From the NCBI GenBank assembly GCA_022818135.1, contig JAFMSR010000017.1, positions 8,054,408 to 8,118,407 on the forward strand: a stretch of 64,000 bases of DNA. The letters are read 5' to 3'. This stretch comes from Saxidomus purpurata. Taxonomy: Eukaryota; Mollusca; Bivalvia; Venerida; Veneridae. Below are positions 44,278-56,200 of the stretch, in pieces; position 1 is the first letter of the stretch; every line of letters starts with the position of its first letter. The notes beneath the pieces were generated by a model, which worked only from the letters and a program-made list of their open reading frames with translations, did no database searches and was not told where the DNA came from. The translations under genes and the position numbers were made by a program.

Positions 44278-45628
44278 TTAGCTCGACTATTCGGAGAATA
44301 TGGAGAGCTATTACAGTCACTTGTGCGTCGGCGTCGGCGTCGGCGTCGGCGTTGCTTCTTTGGTTAAAGTTTTGCCTGCTAAGTACTATCATGCACATAT
44401 CTCAGTAACCACTTATGATATTGACTTGAAACTTTGTTCATGTCTTTAGGGGTGTCATACAATCAAGGCAGATAACTCTTGAAAAAATTTAGTACAAATT
44501 ATGGCCCTTGTTTGACTTTGAAAATTTGGTTAAAGTTTTGCCTGCTAGGTACTATCATGCACATATCTCAGTAACCACTTATGATATTGACTTGAAACTT
44601 TGTTCATGTCTTTAGGGGTGTCATACAATCAAGGCAGATAACTCTTGAAAAAATTTAATACAAATTATGGCCCTTGTTTGACTTTGAAAATTTGGTTAAA
44701 GTTTTGCCTGCTAGGTACTATCATGCACATATCTCAGTAACCACTTATGATATTGACTTGAAACTTTGTTCATGTCTTTAGGGGTGTCATACAATCAAGG
44801 CAGATAACTCCTGGAAAAAATTAGTACAAATTATGGCTCTTGTTTGACTTTGAAAATTTGGTTAAAGTTTTGCCTGCTAGGTACTATCATGCACATATCT
44901 CAGTAACCACTTATGATATTGACTTGAAACTTTGTTCATGTCTTTAGGGGTGTCATACAATCAAGGCAGATAACTCTTGGAAAAAATTAGTACAAATTAT
45001 GGCCCTTGTTTGACTTTGAATATTTGGTTAAAGTTTTGCCTGCTAGGTACTATCATGCACATATCTCAGTAACCACTTATGGTATTGACTTGAATCTTCG
45101 TTAATGTCTCTAGGGGTGTCACACAGTCAAGTCAGATAACTCTTCTATAAATTTAGTACAAATTATGGCCCTTGTTTGACTTTGAAAATTTGGTTAAAGT
45201 TTTGCCTGCTAGGTACTATCATGCACATATCTCAGTAACCACTTATGATATTGACTTGAAACTTTTTTAATGTCTTAAGAGGTGTCACACAGTCAAGACA
45301 GATAACTCTTGTTTAAATTTAGTGTGATTATTGCCCTTGTTTGACTTTGAAAATTTGGTTAAAGTTTTGCCTGCTAGGTACTATCATGCACATATCTCAG
45401 TAACCACTTATGGTAGTTATATCAAACCTTGCAATAGTGTTCAGGGTAAATTTTGTATCAAACAATTAATTTACCAAAAATTTTGACTTTTTTTATGATT
45501 CAACTTTCCTAGTTTATACTTAATAGTTAGCAGAATTTTGTTTTGCTATTATACTGATAAAAGTTTTGTTTTATTAGCAAACACCCACAATAGTTGAGCG
45601 TGCTGTCTTATGGACAGCTCTTGTTGAG
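44278..45628 (+). mobile_element. 166-bp-monomer tandem element with (GGCGTC)n lead
   Basis: Left end TAGCTCGACTATTCGGAGAA, then GCGTCGGCGTCGGCGTCGGC. Seven monomers begin GGTTAAAGTTTTGCCTGCTA at 44362, 44528, 44694, 44860, 45026, 45192 and 45357, so the period is 166 bp almost throughout. Right end GTTGAGCGTGCTGTCTTATG then GACAGCTCTTGTT. It separates two coding parts of the LINE. Confidence 0.92.
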
Positions 45629-46270
45629 ATGTGCGATTGCTTATTTTTACCCCAATTAATGCTGCAGTAGTCAAACGTGGACATGATATATGAATTGTAA
45701 AACATACATTTCATAGTGTCATCTAGATAAAAAGAGAATCCGTTTTAAAAGAAAAAAAAAGAATTAAGCCTTTTGCAAACTGTTTCTACTTGCAAGTCCC
45801 ACTTGAGATTTTTATCGATATATATATACCGAGAAGTTTTTGACTGCATACATTATTGATGTGCACATTATTTATACGTAGATTTAGGTCATGTGAATGT
45901 TTCGTTTTATAGGGTGTTCCTATAAGCATACAGGTTGTTTTAAGAGGATGTATCGCCATATTATTTACATTACACAAATGAACAAATTGTTCATGTCATA
46001 TTGCAGTTTTCCTTCTATTTCTGCATTTGATTTACCCCCAGTGTAGAGAGTTGAGTCATCAGCATATAAGTCGGTTGTGGACCTTTTTATTTCTAAATTT
46101 ATGTCATTCATATAAATTATGAACATTATCGGCCCTAAAATGGACCCCTGGGGAACACCACACATTATTGTTTTCTTAGAAGATTTATTATTTCCGGTTT
46201 TGACTATTTGTACTATATTTTCTAAGTATGATTTAAAGATATTAAATGTACCTTCAGCAAAATGATATAC

Positions 46271-47276
46271 TTTTAACGTTTTATCGAAGTATTTGCTTTT
46301 TTAACTATTCATGTACAATATAAGCCAAATTATTTTATGACCATAGTTATCTATGTACAATATAAGTCAGGTCATGTGACGGCATGTTAACCAGTCTGAT
46401 AAAACAAAATATTTTTGATATTTTTGTATTTTACTTCAGAAGTAAAGCTAAAGATGACATAAATTAAACTGTAATGGTCGAACAGAACATTAACACAAAT
46501 AAAAAATCATATTGTTTTAACCTTTAACAAGTAGCGCGGTAATTATACTAATTATTTACTCTCGATTCGAAAAAAAGTTTCTTACCACTTACATAAATTG
46601 CTCTCGAGATTCACTCAAGATGGAAACAACCTCGAAGACAGAGAGAGACAGAGACAGAGAGGGAGGCAGGGAGGGAGAGAGAAGGAGAGGGGAGGGACGG
46701 AGGGAGACTGAGAGAGCTCGTGATCACCAAATGAGTGTCCGTATTGTTGAAACTGTCAGATGTGGTTATTTTGAACACAGTGTGTTTAAAGTGGTTTAGT
46801 AATAAATATATACAATGTACTGTGACAGGAAGTTAACAAAGCGATGAACATGCCTTTCCTATAGTTTCACATTTCTCTAGTTTAGTTTAATCATAGTTCT
46901 AATCATAATTTAATACAAACACATGATCAAAAATGCAAAATGGGTCATTTCCGACATTTATTAATAGGATATCACTTGTTTATTCTGTTTGACCTTAACC
47001 TTAAGACTAGGGTTAGGATATTGCTTAAATTAGCTCACCACTAAAGACGCAGTATATGTTCATGTTATATCCGCGATACACAGTAAACTAAACTCTGTCA
47101 TTATTGAAAGACCGCACAACAGTAATGATACAGGTTTTATCGCTGTACCGTTAAGTCAAAGGTCACAGGTTAAAGGTTGGACAGCTGACAATCGGATAAA
47201 AACAAACATTTTTCAGTAGAATGAAGACAGTCGGAAAGGAGATGCAGGTGTATTCGTCTCTATTTATTGGAATAAC
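46271..47276. other. Upstream region of the SDR16C gene
   Basis: AT-rich, with a (GAGACA)/(GGGA) purine-rich stretch at 46638-46715 and no coding frame. The promoter and any 5' UTR exon of the dehydrogenase should lie here, but no TATA box or start signal can be fixed. Confidence 0.4.
46638..46715 (+). repeat. Purine-rich GAGA/GGGA tract
   Basis: Nearly pure purine run of about 75 bp with GAGAGACAGAG and GGGAGGGAG units, 560 bp before the SDR16C start codon. GAGA-type tracts can act in promoters; function here unknown. Confidence 0.7.
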
Positions 47277-50200
47277 ATGCCTGAGGACACACCTTTAAGT
47301 ATCCTCATTGAGGGATTCTATGTGATATGTGAGGTTATTAAAGCATTGATTATTTCTATGTACAGGTTTCTGATACCTGCTAAGAGGAAAAATATACATG
47401 GTGAAGTAGTACTTGTTACAGGTAGTGGTGGGGCTATTGGAAGCCGCCTTTCTACCGAATTTAGTGCATTAGGGGCCATACTTGTGTTATGGGATATAAA
47501 CGAACATGCAAATGAACAAACAGCCGAAACAATAAGATCCAGAGGTGGAAAATGTTTTACATATACAGTTGATGTTGGGTACGTACATGTTCATACAGAT
47601 AACAGAGCCAACCATGCTTTGTTTTAGAGTGTTATGATTGATACACTTTGGTTTGAGATAACATATCAACATTAATATCCAGATTAGAATTATATTGAGT
47701 TGTATGTCGTTTGGACATATGTATATTAGATCTATACTTCATGTTAACATTAATAAACCTTCTCAAATGTCTTATGCATAGCATGTTGTTTGTATCACAA
47801 CCACTGTATAGTTTAACCCCACTCCCTGGGGACAACATGCAAGCACAGCGGTGTCACTATATATATAGAAATGGCATACTGAAACTTCTTGCCAGTTTAA
47901 AACCAAATAAAGGTATTTGAATACGTTATTAGACCTGTTGTTTTAAAGAAGTTACAGGCCTCTTTCAAAAGTTTCGTTCCACAATTTTCCGCCCAGCATG
48001 CCCAGTGTAACTAAATTGTAATTATTACTAAGATCAAATATACCTTCCGTTAAAATCACTGACCCCCCCTCCCCCCATTCATATGGTTGGACGTTATGTT
48101 ACGCAACATTTCTGTAAGTTAAGGACATTCGTACAGTAAGAATACGACAAAAAAAAAAACAACTTTAAACATCATCTTCTCAACACAGAGAGAGTTTAAA
48201 TACCACGATTTGTTCTAGTCCAAGAAGAAAGCGCCCGCTTTATAATACGACATTGTGCCGGCGAATCTCCAATACAGTTACACTAACATAACTTATTGTC
48301 GGCAAAATTGTATAACTGGTATGAAATCTAAACCTGATACATGCCAAATTTCCTCGCACTCTCTGTTGACTCCCATTTCTCACAATTCATGCCATATATC
48401 ATATTATATTTTTATAGCCCTTAATAAGTCAAAATCTATATCAGATAATGTCAAAAGCCTGCATTGCAATAATATTCGGATTTTGCTGCTGTGTGAAAGG
48501 TCTCCCGTATTGAATATTAACTTGTGTCAGGAGTTCAAAATGACTGGCTGTGCCTTTTATACTGAGTCACAGAATGGAATATTTAACTCTGTAAAAAACG
48601 TAAAAAAACAACATTTGTCTGCCCCTTGACACTCACTTCACAGCGGTATCAGGCAGACTGATGCAAGTTAATTACTGATGAGGTTTTCATTCATCAGCGT
48701 ACATTCACACACGATACGTGTTGGAAAATCCTTAGCTCATTTAAGCTATGTAACCACTAAGCTAATTTGATACTATTTTCATCCTCTGCTCGATCCTTAA
48801 TTTAATGAATATTTGATTGATTTTTTTACAGGTCAAAACAGTGCATTATAATCATGATAATAGTGTTGTTTGAAAAAGTATTTCTCCGATATGTGTTTCA
48901 CTGATATTTACTCTTTATTGTTTAAAGAGCTCTCCATCACTTTTTATTTAGTATATGTTTCAGTTTTCAGTTGTCTGTACATGAATGTAAATATATGTAT
49001 TAAAAATGAGATAATATATTTAATTAATCGTTTTCTTTATGTCTACCATTGGAATGCGATCACCAGAGTTTGGAAATGAATAAATGTACCGGTATAGGTA
49101 TATCTACATAATCAGTGATACATTGACTCTGTTCTTGTTCGGAGCATATTTACATATTCAACAGAATCAGCGATATAGAAAACTGATAACAAATAAAAAT
49201 GTTTGCAATTCGAGGAAACAGCGATGTTCAGAGCAAAATACAAGAGCTAATACTCTTGACTTTCATCTCCTTTAATAATCTCATCCTACTTCCGTTACTT
49301 TTCTTGTTGTAGATGTAAAAGTCTTCGCTTCGTCTGTCAATTTCCATCCTTCATTGCATTCAGTTCTGTTGTCCTTAGAAGCAAAGCGCAAAACACATGC
49401 ATGTAAGAGCAGTAGAAGCTTGCCGTGCCTTCAATTTCCCAAAACCCCTTTAAGATTTTTTTTCTTTTTCTAAGCATATACGCTTATTTCGTAACTTTTC
49501 CTGAAACAATGGTGCTCTGACATGTTTCTGTAAGATTTACAGATGTTATATAATTATGAAAAGTGTTAATAGTCGTGTAGGCTTGAAACTTTTATTAGCT
49601 CACAAAAGCTGCACTGACGGTGTATATATAATCTCTTTCCGTAATTTATCGTTTAGATGTTCATAATTATTTCATAACTGCGCGGTAATTAGTACTTTCT
49701 ATCATTTGAACTTAACGATTGCCGGTAATTAATATTACGTGAATTTATGCCTGTATGAAGTGATTAAATGCTGCAATAAATGAGAGTGCAATGGGGGTAG
49801 GTAATGTTAGTGCACCAGAATGTTACATAGATATATGCACTGTGCCTTACTCTGTATATTGTTATTTTCTAACCCTGCTACTGACAAAAGCATGTATCTA
49901 ACGATCGGCGATCTTTGCAAGTTCACCCTGGAAGAATGCAAGGGTCGGCTAGGACTAAATGCTGCTTATCTTCAGCATGTGGAAATACATAAAACTTTTA
50001 ATGTACCGGTATGTCAACATAATCAGTGCTATGTAAAAATGTTAATAAATAAAATTGTTTGCATTTTGCATGACGCCCATTTTATTACAGCGTAAGTTAT
50101 AGGGACCAATAAATTCGCCTTGGACCCGCAATTGTGTTCTTACGCCTTATTTCTGCCTCCTGGTACGTTAGTGTTTTGGCCCCCTTTGTCAGAGATATAG

Positions 50201-53200
50201 TCGCTGCAATCGTCTCCTTGTTCACAATTCCGGTTGTTCCATATCAGCAAAATGGTGTTGTTTTATGGACGGCAGTTCTTAGCTTTAAATTTATGTTTAG
50301 ATCTCGTAAAACAAGTTTGAGTAAAGTCATCAAACAGCTGAATGTGACCTCCTTTAGAATAGTTTCTCGTTTACAAATTAACAAGCAGTCTCTTATAATG
50401 AAGACTATTACATTTTCTGGACAGCGGTTTCTACTTTGAACAGTCTGCCAAGCGGAGAAAATTAACTGCTATACCTGTCGGCTAATTGCTATCTTGTTGG
50501 CAATATTTAAAGGAAACTCAAATGAATTACATGTGTATATGCTTCCCGCTTTAATGTCAACAAAGCAAACTCTAGGGATAAAAAATCAAACAAACAATAT
50601 ACAGATAAACCTGTCTAAAGGAGCCAACACAGAAATTTATTTTAAAAATCCTACTTAGAGGAAATGGCTGCTTTAAACCGCTGCTTTAATAAACAGTCTA
50701 ACCTGTTTATTATATATGACCAATTTGAGATCTGATGGCGAGTGACATTTTAATTAAGGTAACCACAAACATAACATGTTCAACACTGTATATTCACATG
50801 ATACTTTTTGAGTGGGACATTACAGTACTCTTGGCATAGCTTAGACGGTGCTCAACTAACTTAATTCAGTATTGAATTTCGCCGCAAAATTAGTCCGTGG
50901 ACGAGTTTTTAGTTATACTCAAGAATGTATATATAACGTTATGAGGACATTTTGTGTTTTCATGCCGATAGTATTCCCAAATGAAAACAGAACAATCATT
51001 ATATTGAATTAGCAACTTTTATGAGAGTCTTAGGAAAAAAATAAGAGAATTTCAAGAAACACATACATTTGTCTGCTGCTGACCTACGAGTACTGAATAT
51101 ATGCATTACAATGTTCATCTATATCTAAGTGACTCATTAAAATGGTAACCGGAAAAATTTGGATATATAGATGACAAATTAACTTTGGGAGTTAATTCAT
51201 AAATTGCTTTTGGTAGAGTTTATACAGATTTTACAAACGCATATTCTAGAAACATCCTAGCCTAAGGTAAAAAAAACCTAATAGCCCTGGACGATCATCT
51301 TAAGTTTCAAACGTTACTGAGATATGAAGCTGACAGTAGTTTGCATGCAAAATTGAACTGAAATTTCTAAGTTGGACAAGGACCATAACTTAATTCAAAT
51401 TTGGTCAAGAGTTATTTAACTTGACTGTCGGAAACCCCTGAAAAGTTTAATATACAAAGTTTCAAATCAATCTAGTTATACTGGATAATGAGATGTGCGC
51501 ATGATAGTAGCTTGCATATAAATCTAACCAACATTTCTAAGTCCAACAAGGATCACACTTCGAATAAATTCAGTAAAGAGTTATCTACCTTGACTGATTC
51601 TTTGTCCAAGTTTTTAATCAATCCTATGGATGTTTATTGAAATATGTGCATGATAGTAACTTGCACATACAACTTTAACCAAATCATAGACCGATTGCAA
51701 AACTTTAACCAGAATTTCTAAGTAAAAAAGGGCTATAATTTGAAATGTATTCAGTCAAGAGTTATGTAACTCGACTGTGTGATACTTTTGAAGTTTCAAA
51801 TAATTCCAATCAGTGGTTACTGAGATATTTCCATGGTTATATATCAGGTTGCAAAATGTGCAGCGCCGACGCCGACGCAAGGGTGGCTGCAATAACCCTC
51901 CTTATTCTCCAAATAGGCGGACTAAATAGGAGACAAAATAATTCATATTTACATAATCGGATTTTTATATTTTTATTATTATTATTTTTATTTTTTATTG
52001 ATAATTTTCACATGTCTAAACGTTATTGCTTTATTTTTCAAGGATGTAGATAGTAAAAGACACGGACTGATAGCCACTTATCCCTCGTGTGGTTTTACAG
52101 GTGACACAATAAATTGTGGACTACTTTAACAGCCTTTGTTATAAAAAATGTATTCTGAAACCTCCTTGGATTCTACATGTGTAATATGCACTTCTGTTTG
52201 TATATTTTTCATTTTCCTAAGGTTCTATTAGTTTCGCATTTCGTTGTTTGCGGTGTCAGTAACGAGAGAAAGGAGTATTTCATGTTGAAATAAGTCAGCT
52301 CTATTTTATAGAGCGGGTTTATTGAGAGTATCAAGTGGCAAATAAACTTTGTGACATTTTCATATGGACGAAAAATTATTGTTGATATTTTCAGTAACCA
52401 TGACGACGTGCACAATACTGCTCAAAAGGTCATACGAGAGGTCGGCGAGGTCCATATACTCGTTAATAATGCGGGTGTGGTGACAGGTCATAAACTGTTG
52501 GACTGCCCTGACCACGAGATCGAGAAAACGTTTGATGTTAACTTGCTAGCACAGTTTTGGGTAAAATAACGACCTTCTTTGTCTAAATATAATGTGCTTT
52601 GACTGAAAAGCCATCATATTGTAGCAGTGATTTTATTTCGTTTAGTTTTATTAATTTTAGATTTATGTACAATGGATTTTTATTGGGAGAAAAATATCTG
52701 GTTTGATGCTAGAAAAATATATCCCGCTTAGCAACCCCCATAACACTATCGTATCTCAAAAAGATGCTTAGACTGTTCCACTTCTTCCGTTCTTTCATTA
52801 GTAATTTAATACCACGAACGGACTGGATTTGCGAAGAACCTGCTTTGTTATTATTATTATGCAATGCCCGATTGGTATTCCTTGACCCCTCCATGAGTGT
52901 GTTAACCCCTTTAATGCGCCCCGTCAAAGGCATGATATGGGGCGTTCGTGCGTTGCATTGTTAGGCTATGACATCGTACGGTACAATTTGAATCGTGTCG
53001 TCTGCCTTGTAATATGTTTTCTACTGTTGAATGTCAGTAAGCTTTTTTTTCAAATATTTTATTGATAGTAGAATATAGAGACTTTCAGCTGGTTGCCCAT
53101 AATACATGTTGTATCTCTTTCTCAATTTGTTATTTTCAACCAACGATACTATTTTAAGGAATAGCTTTTAAAGATAAGCCTGTTGGGAGTTATATATACG

Positions 53201-56200
53201 TTATGACTGATTTGTCTTGTATGCCGCTGCCATGATTGAGTTCGTCCGCGATAGTTATAACTTCACAAAAAATCAATGAGAGAAAGGGTCATTATGTAGC
53301 AATGGTTCATGAGGCTATGTTTTATGGCAGTAGTGTCGTATTACTTCAAATAAATACGTTTGCTCGCCACACTATATAAATAGAAACACACAGACTGCAA
53401 TTGTAGGTGTGTGTACTGAACAAATGGGATTCAGAGTGTATGAGGATCCCGTTTTCTCTCTTAGAAAATGTGGTATTAGACTATTTTACCGTCCTGTCAC
53501 CACTGATTTATACTTGTACATAAAGAATCAGAACTCAGCCCGCCCAGATGTAACCACGTCAGCGAGTTTTTCGTCACTCTTACCGTTTACAGCTGGATGG
53601 ACTGCGGCACCAAGGACACATCCCATGCTCCGGCTGAGATTTGAACTTTGGGACCTAACGTTACGGAGGCAAGCGCGATAACTACCTTCGTCAGTTTGGA
53701 CGCAAGTCCATTTCAAGATCGAATCTTCAGTTTACATAGCAACTTTAAATTCCAATCTGATTAAAATCATCTCTTCAAAAACACTACGCACCCTTTCGGA
53801 AGATCGTGTACTTTAGTCAGATTGCTTTAGTTTCTGCAGAGCTCAGTCGGTACCTCTGCAGGGCTCTTACACGGTATTAACATGGATGGACTTTAGTGTC
53901 ACACTTTATCACTCTTCTTCTTATCGGTTTGCGTTCAAAACGTGAACTGCTGTGGAAACATGTGACGGACACCATTTTTTTGGAAATTCGAATCTTCTCA
54001 ATTCTAACTTTGCAATTCAAATCTAAGAAGTTACAAAACACAATTTCCGCGTGCCTCATTACTACTCATATAACCGCCCGTTTAGACTGAACAACCAATC
54101 AAATTAACTTGATAGTCATGACGTGTGAAACAGACCTTAACACAGAGACTGCGTTTAAACTTCAAGAAAATAATCCTGAAATATATTTCTTTTTTTTCAG
54201 ACGGTGAAATGTTTTCTGCCGTCAATGTTGCGGCGTAACCATGGACACATTGTTAATATTGCAAGTTCTACCGGCCTTGTTGGATTAAAGGTAAATGCAG
54301 TAAAATGATGTAGACAAAGGCCGGAAAAAGAAGCAATTTTTATCACATAAGAAAATTGTTTAAGCCACAAGTGTTTGTCACTTACAATATGGCCCTATCT
54401 CCAACACAAAACAATATTGAAATATATCATGGTGGTTGAACTTATTCTGATTAAGTAATGAAATTGCCGAAAGAACGATGAAAGAACATTTATATTTATT
54501 CCGTTTTCTCTGAATGCAAGTCCTTTCGAATTCGTCATGCAACATTGTTGTGAAAGAGTTTCCCTCTTTGCTGCAGTATGATTGAAAAGTATTCGTGCTA
54601 TTTTTATGACAAACACCGTTAGGAATCACGATTTTTTGTTAATACCGTAAGCCATCTTTTATACTTATATAAGAACTACAGTATGAGTAATTATGAAACA
54701 TTCTTACTTTGTCTTTGTCAGACCTTTAAGAGATGTCTGGATGGATTCCAAATCTTGTCAGCTCTTCTTCTCCTGAAGGGATTTCCGTGAAACTTTGCAG
54801 AACTGATTAGTACCAGACCGAGTTATGCATATTGTCCGGAGAGCTTAATTGGGTCAAGGTCAAGGTCAAAATAAAAATGCGTTTCTCTTGTCAGCTCTTC
54901 TCATCAACCACTGAAGGCATTTCAATGAAACTTGGCAGAAGTGATCAGTACCAAGCCTTGTTGTGCATATTGTCGGGGAAATTGTGATATGGTCATGGTC
55001 AAGATCACAATAAAAATATTGGAATTTTTTGTCGGTTTTTCACATTAACGGCTGGAGAGATTTCACTGAAATTAGGGTTGGTGGAGTCACTATATTTTGC
55101 CGAAAAAAATTCTCTAGTTTTTTATCATTGTCTGTTAATTGACCTGTAAATATACATTGCGATTCCAATATCGATATAAGTCTTCGAGAGTTTGTATAGA
55201 TCGATTCTCCAAGTCACATTTACTCTCAACTGTGAAACATTGTAGACATCAATCTTTTTAATTCGATCAATTTGTTATGCCTGGCACATGAATTTCTCAC
55301 CTTAAATGTGATAAAAATGTGTTAACTTTACAGAATCTCGCAGATTACAGTGCCTCAAAGTATGGTATTGTAGGTTTCACAGAGGTGTTACACTACGAAA
55401 TTATATTCTCTGGATACACTGGTGTACATACTACCCTTGTGTGCCCCTCCTTTGTTAAAACCAAACTGTTTGATGGTTGTAAATACAGGTAAGTTTGACA
55501 GGATTTTATTTAAATTTACTATACATAAAACGCAAATCTTTAATTAATTCAATTCATTCAATCATTCAAATATTCATTCATTCATTCATTCATTCATTCA
55601 TTCATTCAAATATTCATTCATTCATTCATTACACTTAATGTATATCACCTATTTCAATTAAGCTTATTTTCTATTTCTATTATAATTATTGTACATATTA
55701 AGTCGACCACGCCCAATCACCTTCAATAGAATTACTTGTGAAAAAACACACCCTGTCAATAGAAATCGCTTTCCTCTTCCATACAGGGGTCTTTCTTCAC
55801 AGGTTCGATTGTACGTCTCTTGTACGCAATTCAAATCTTCGTATCGGAAGATAAAATGCTCCATGTTTCAAAACCCCAGCTCCTGTTGCCCCGTCTTTAC
55901 CCTGAGCTTATCAAATACGGTATAATGTATATATGTGTCCGAGTATGTTATGTGTTTGTTTATATTAGCTATTCACAGAAACCAGTAGCTTAACAAAATT
56001 CAAGTTCCTAAAAAGCAACGGAACAAAATAAATCGATTTGAACTGTCGTTAAACTCGGCTACATTTCATTTGAAAAGTGTCATCCGCAAATATGAAATTT
56101 GAAACCTTTCTGTAGGGAATTAAAAAAATGTCAAAACTACAAAGTGACGTGTATCAAATTTGTAGACATGCACTCCGGTCAAACGTCCAGCCTTGTTGAC

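Larger units (their letters stand above)
42809..46270 (-). pseudogene. Second LINE reverse transcriptase, interrupted by two tandem elements
   Basis: Minus-strand fragments: GVPQGSILGPIMF and YADDSTLYTGG (46165-46030), LLGIYI (near 45810), YIMSTFDYCSINWG (near 45680), then after an insertion YLQKRAANVI (near 44260), ENRCFYHAGVIIYKSFHND (near 44160) and LVWNSIPDTIPKAKSLNVFK (near 43960). The 3' tail is an (ATT)n run at 42809-42847 preceded by AATAAAGATA on that strand. Frameshifts and a 5' truncation make it inactive. Insertions at 43246-43918 and 44278-45628 divide it. Confidence 0.8.

Noticed and set aside
48255..48629. 124-codon frame in SDR16C intron 1
   Set aside because: Low-complexity composition, no family resemblance and no splice context linking it to neighbouring exons.
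50134..50439. 101-codon frame in SDR16C intron 1
   Set aside because: No recognisable domain; length is within chance expectation for the window.
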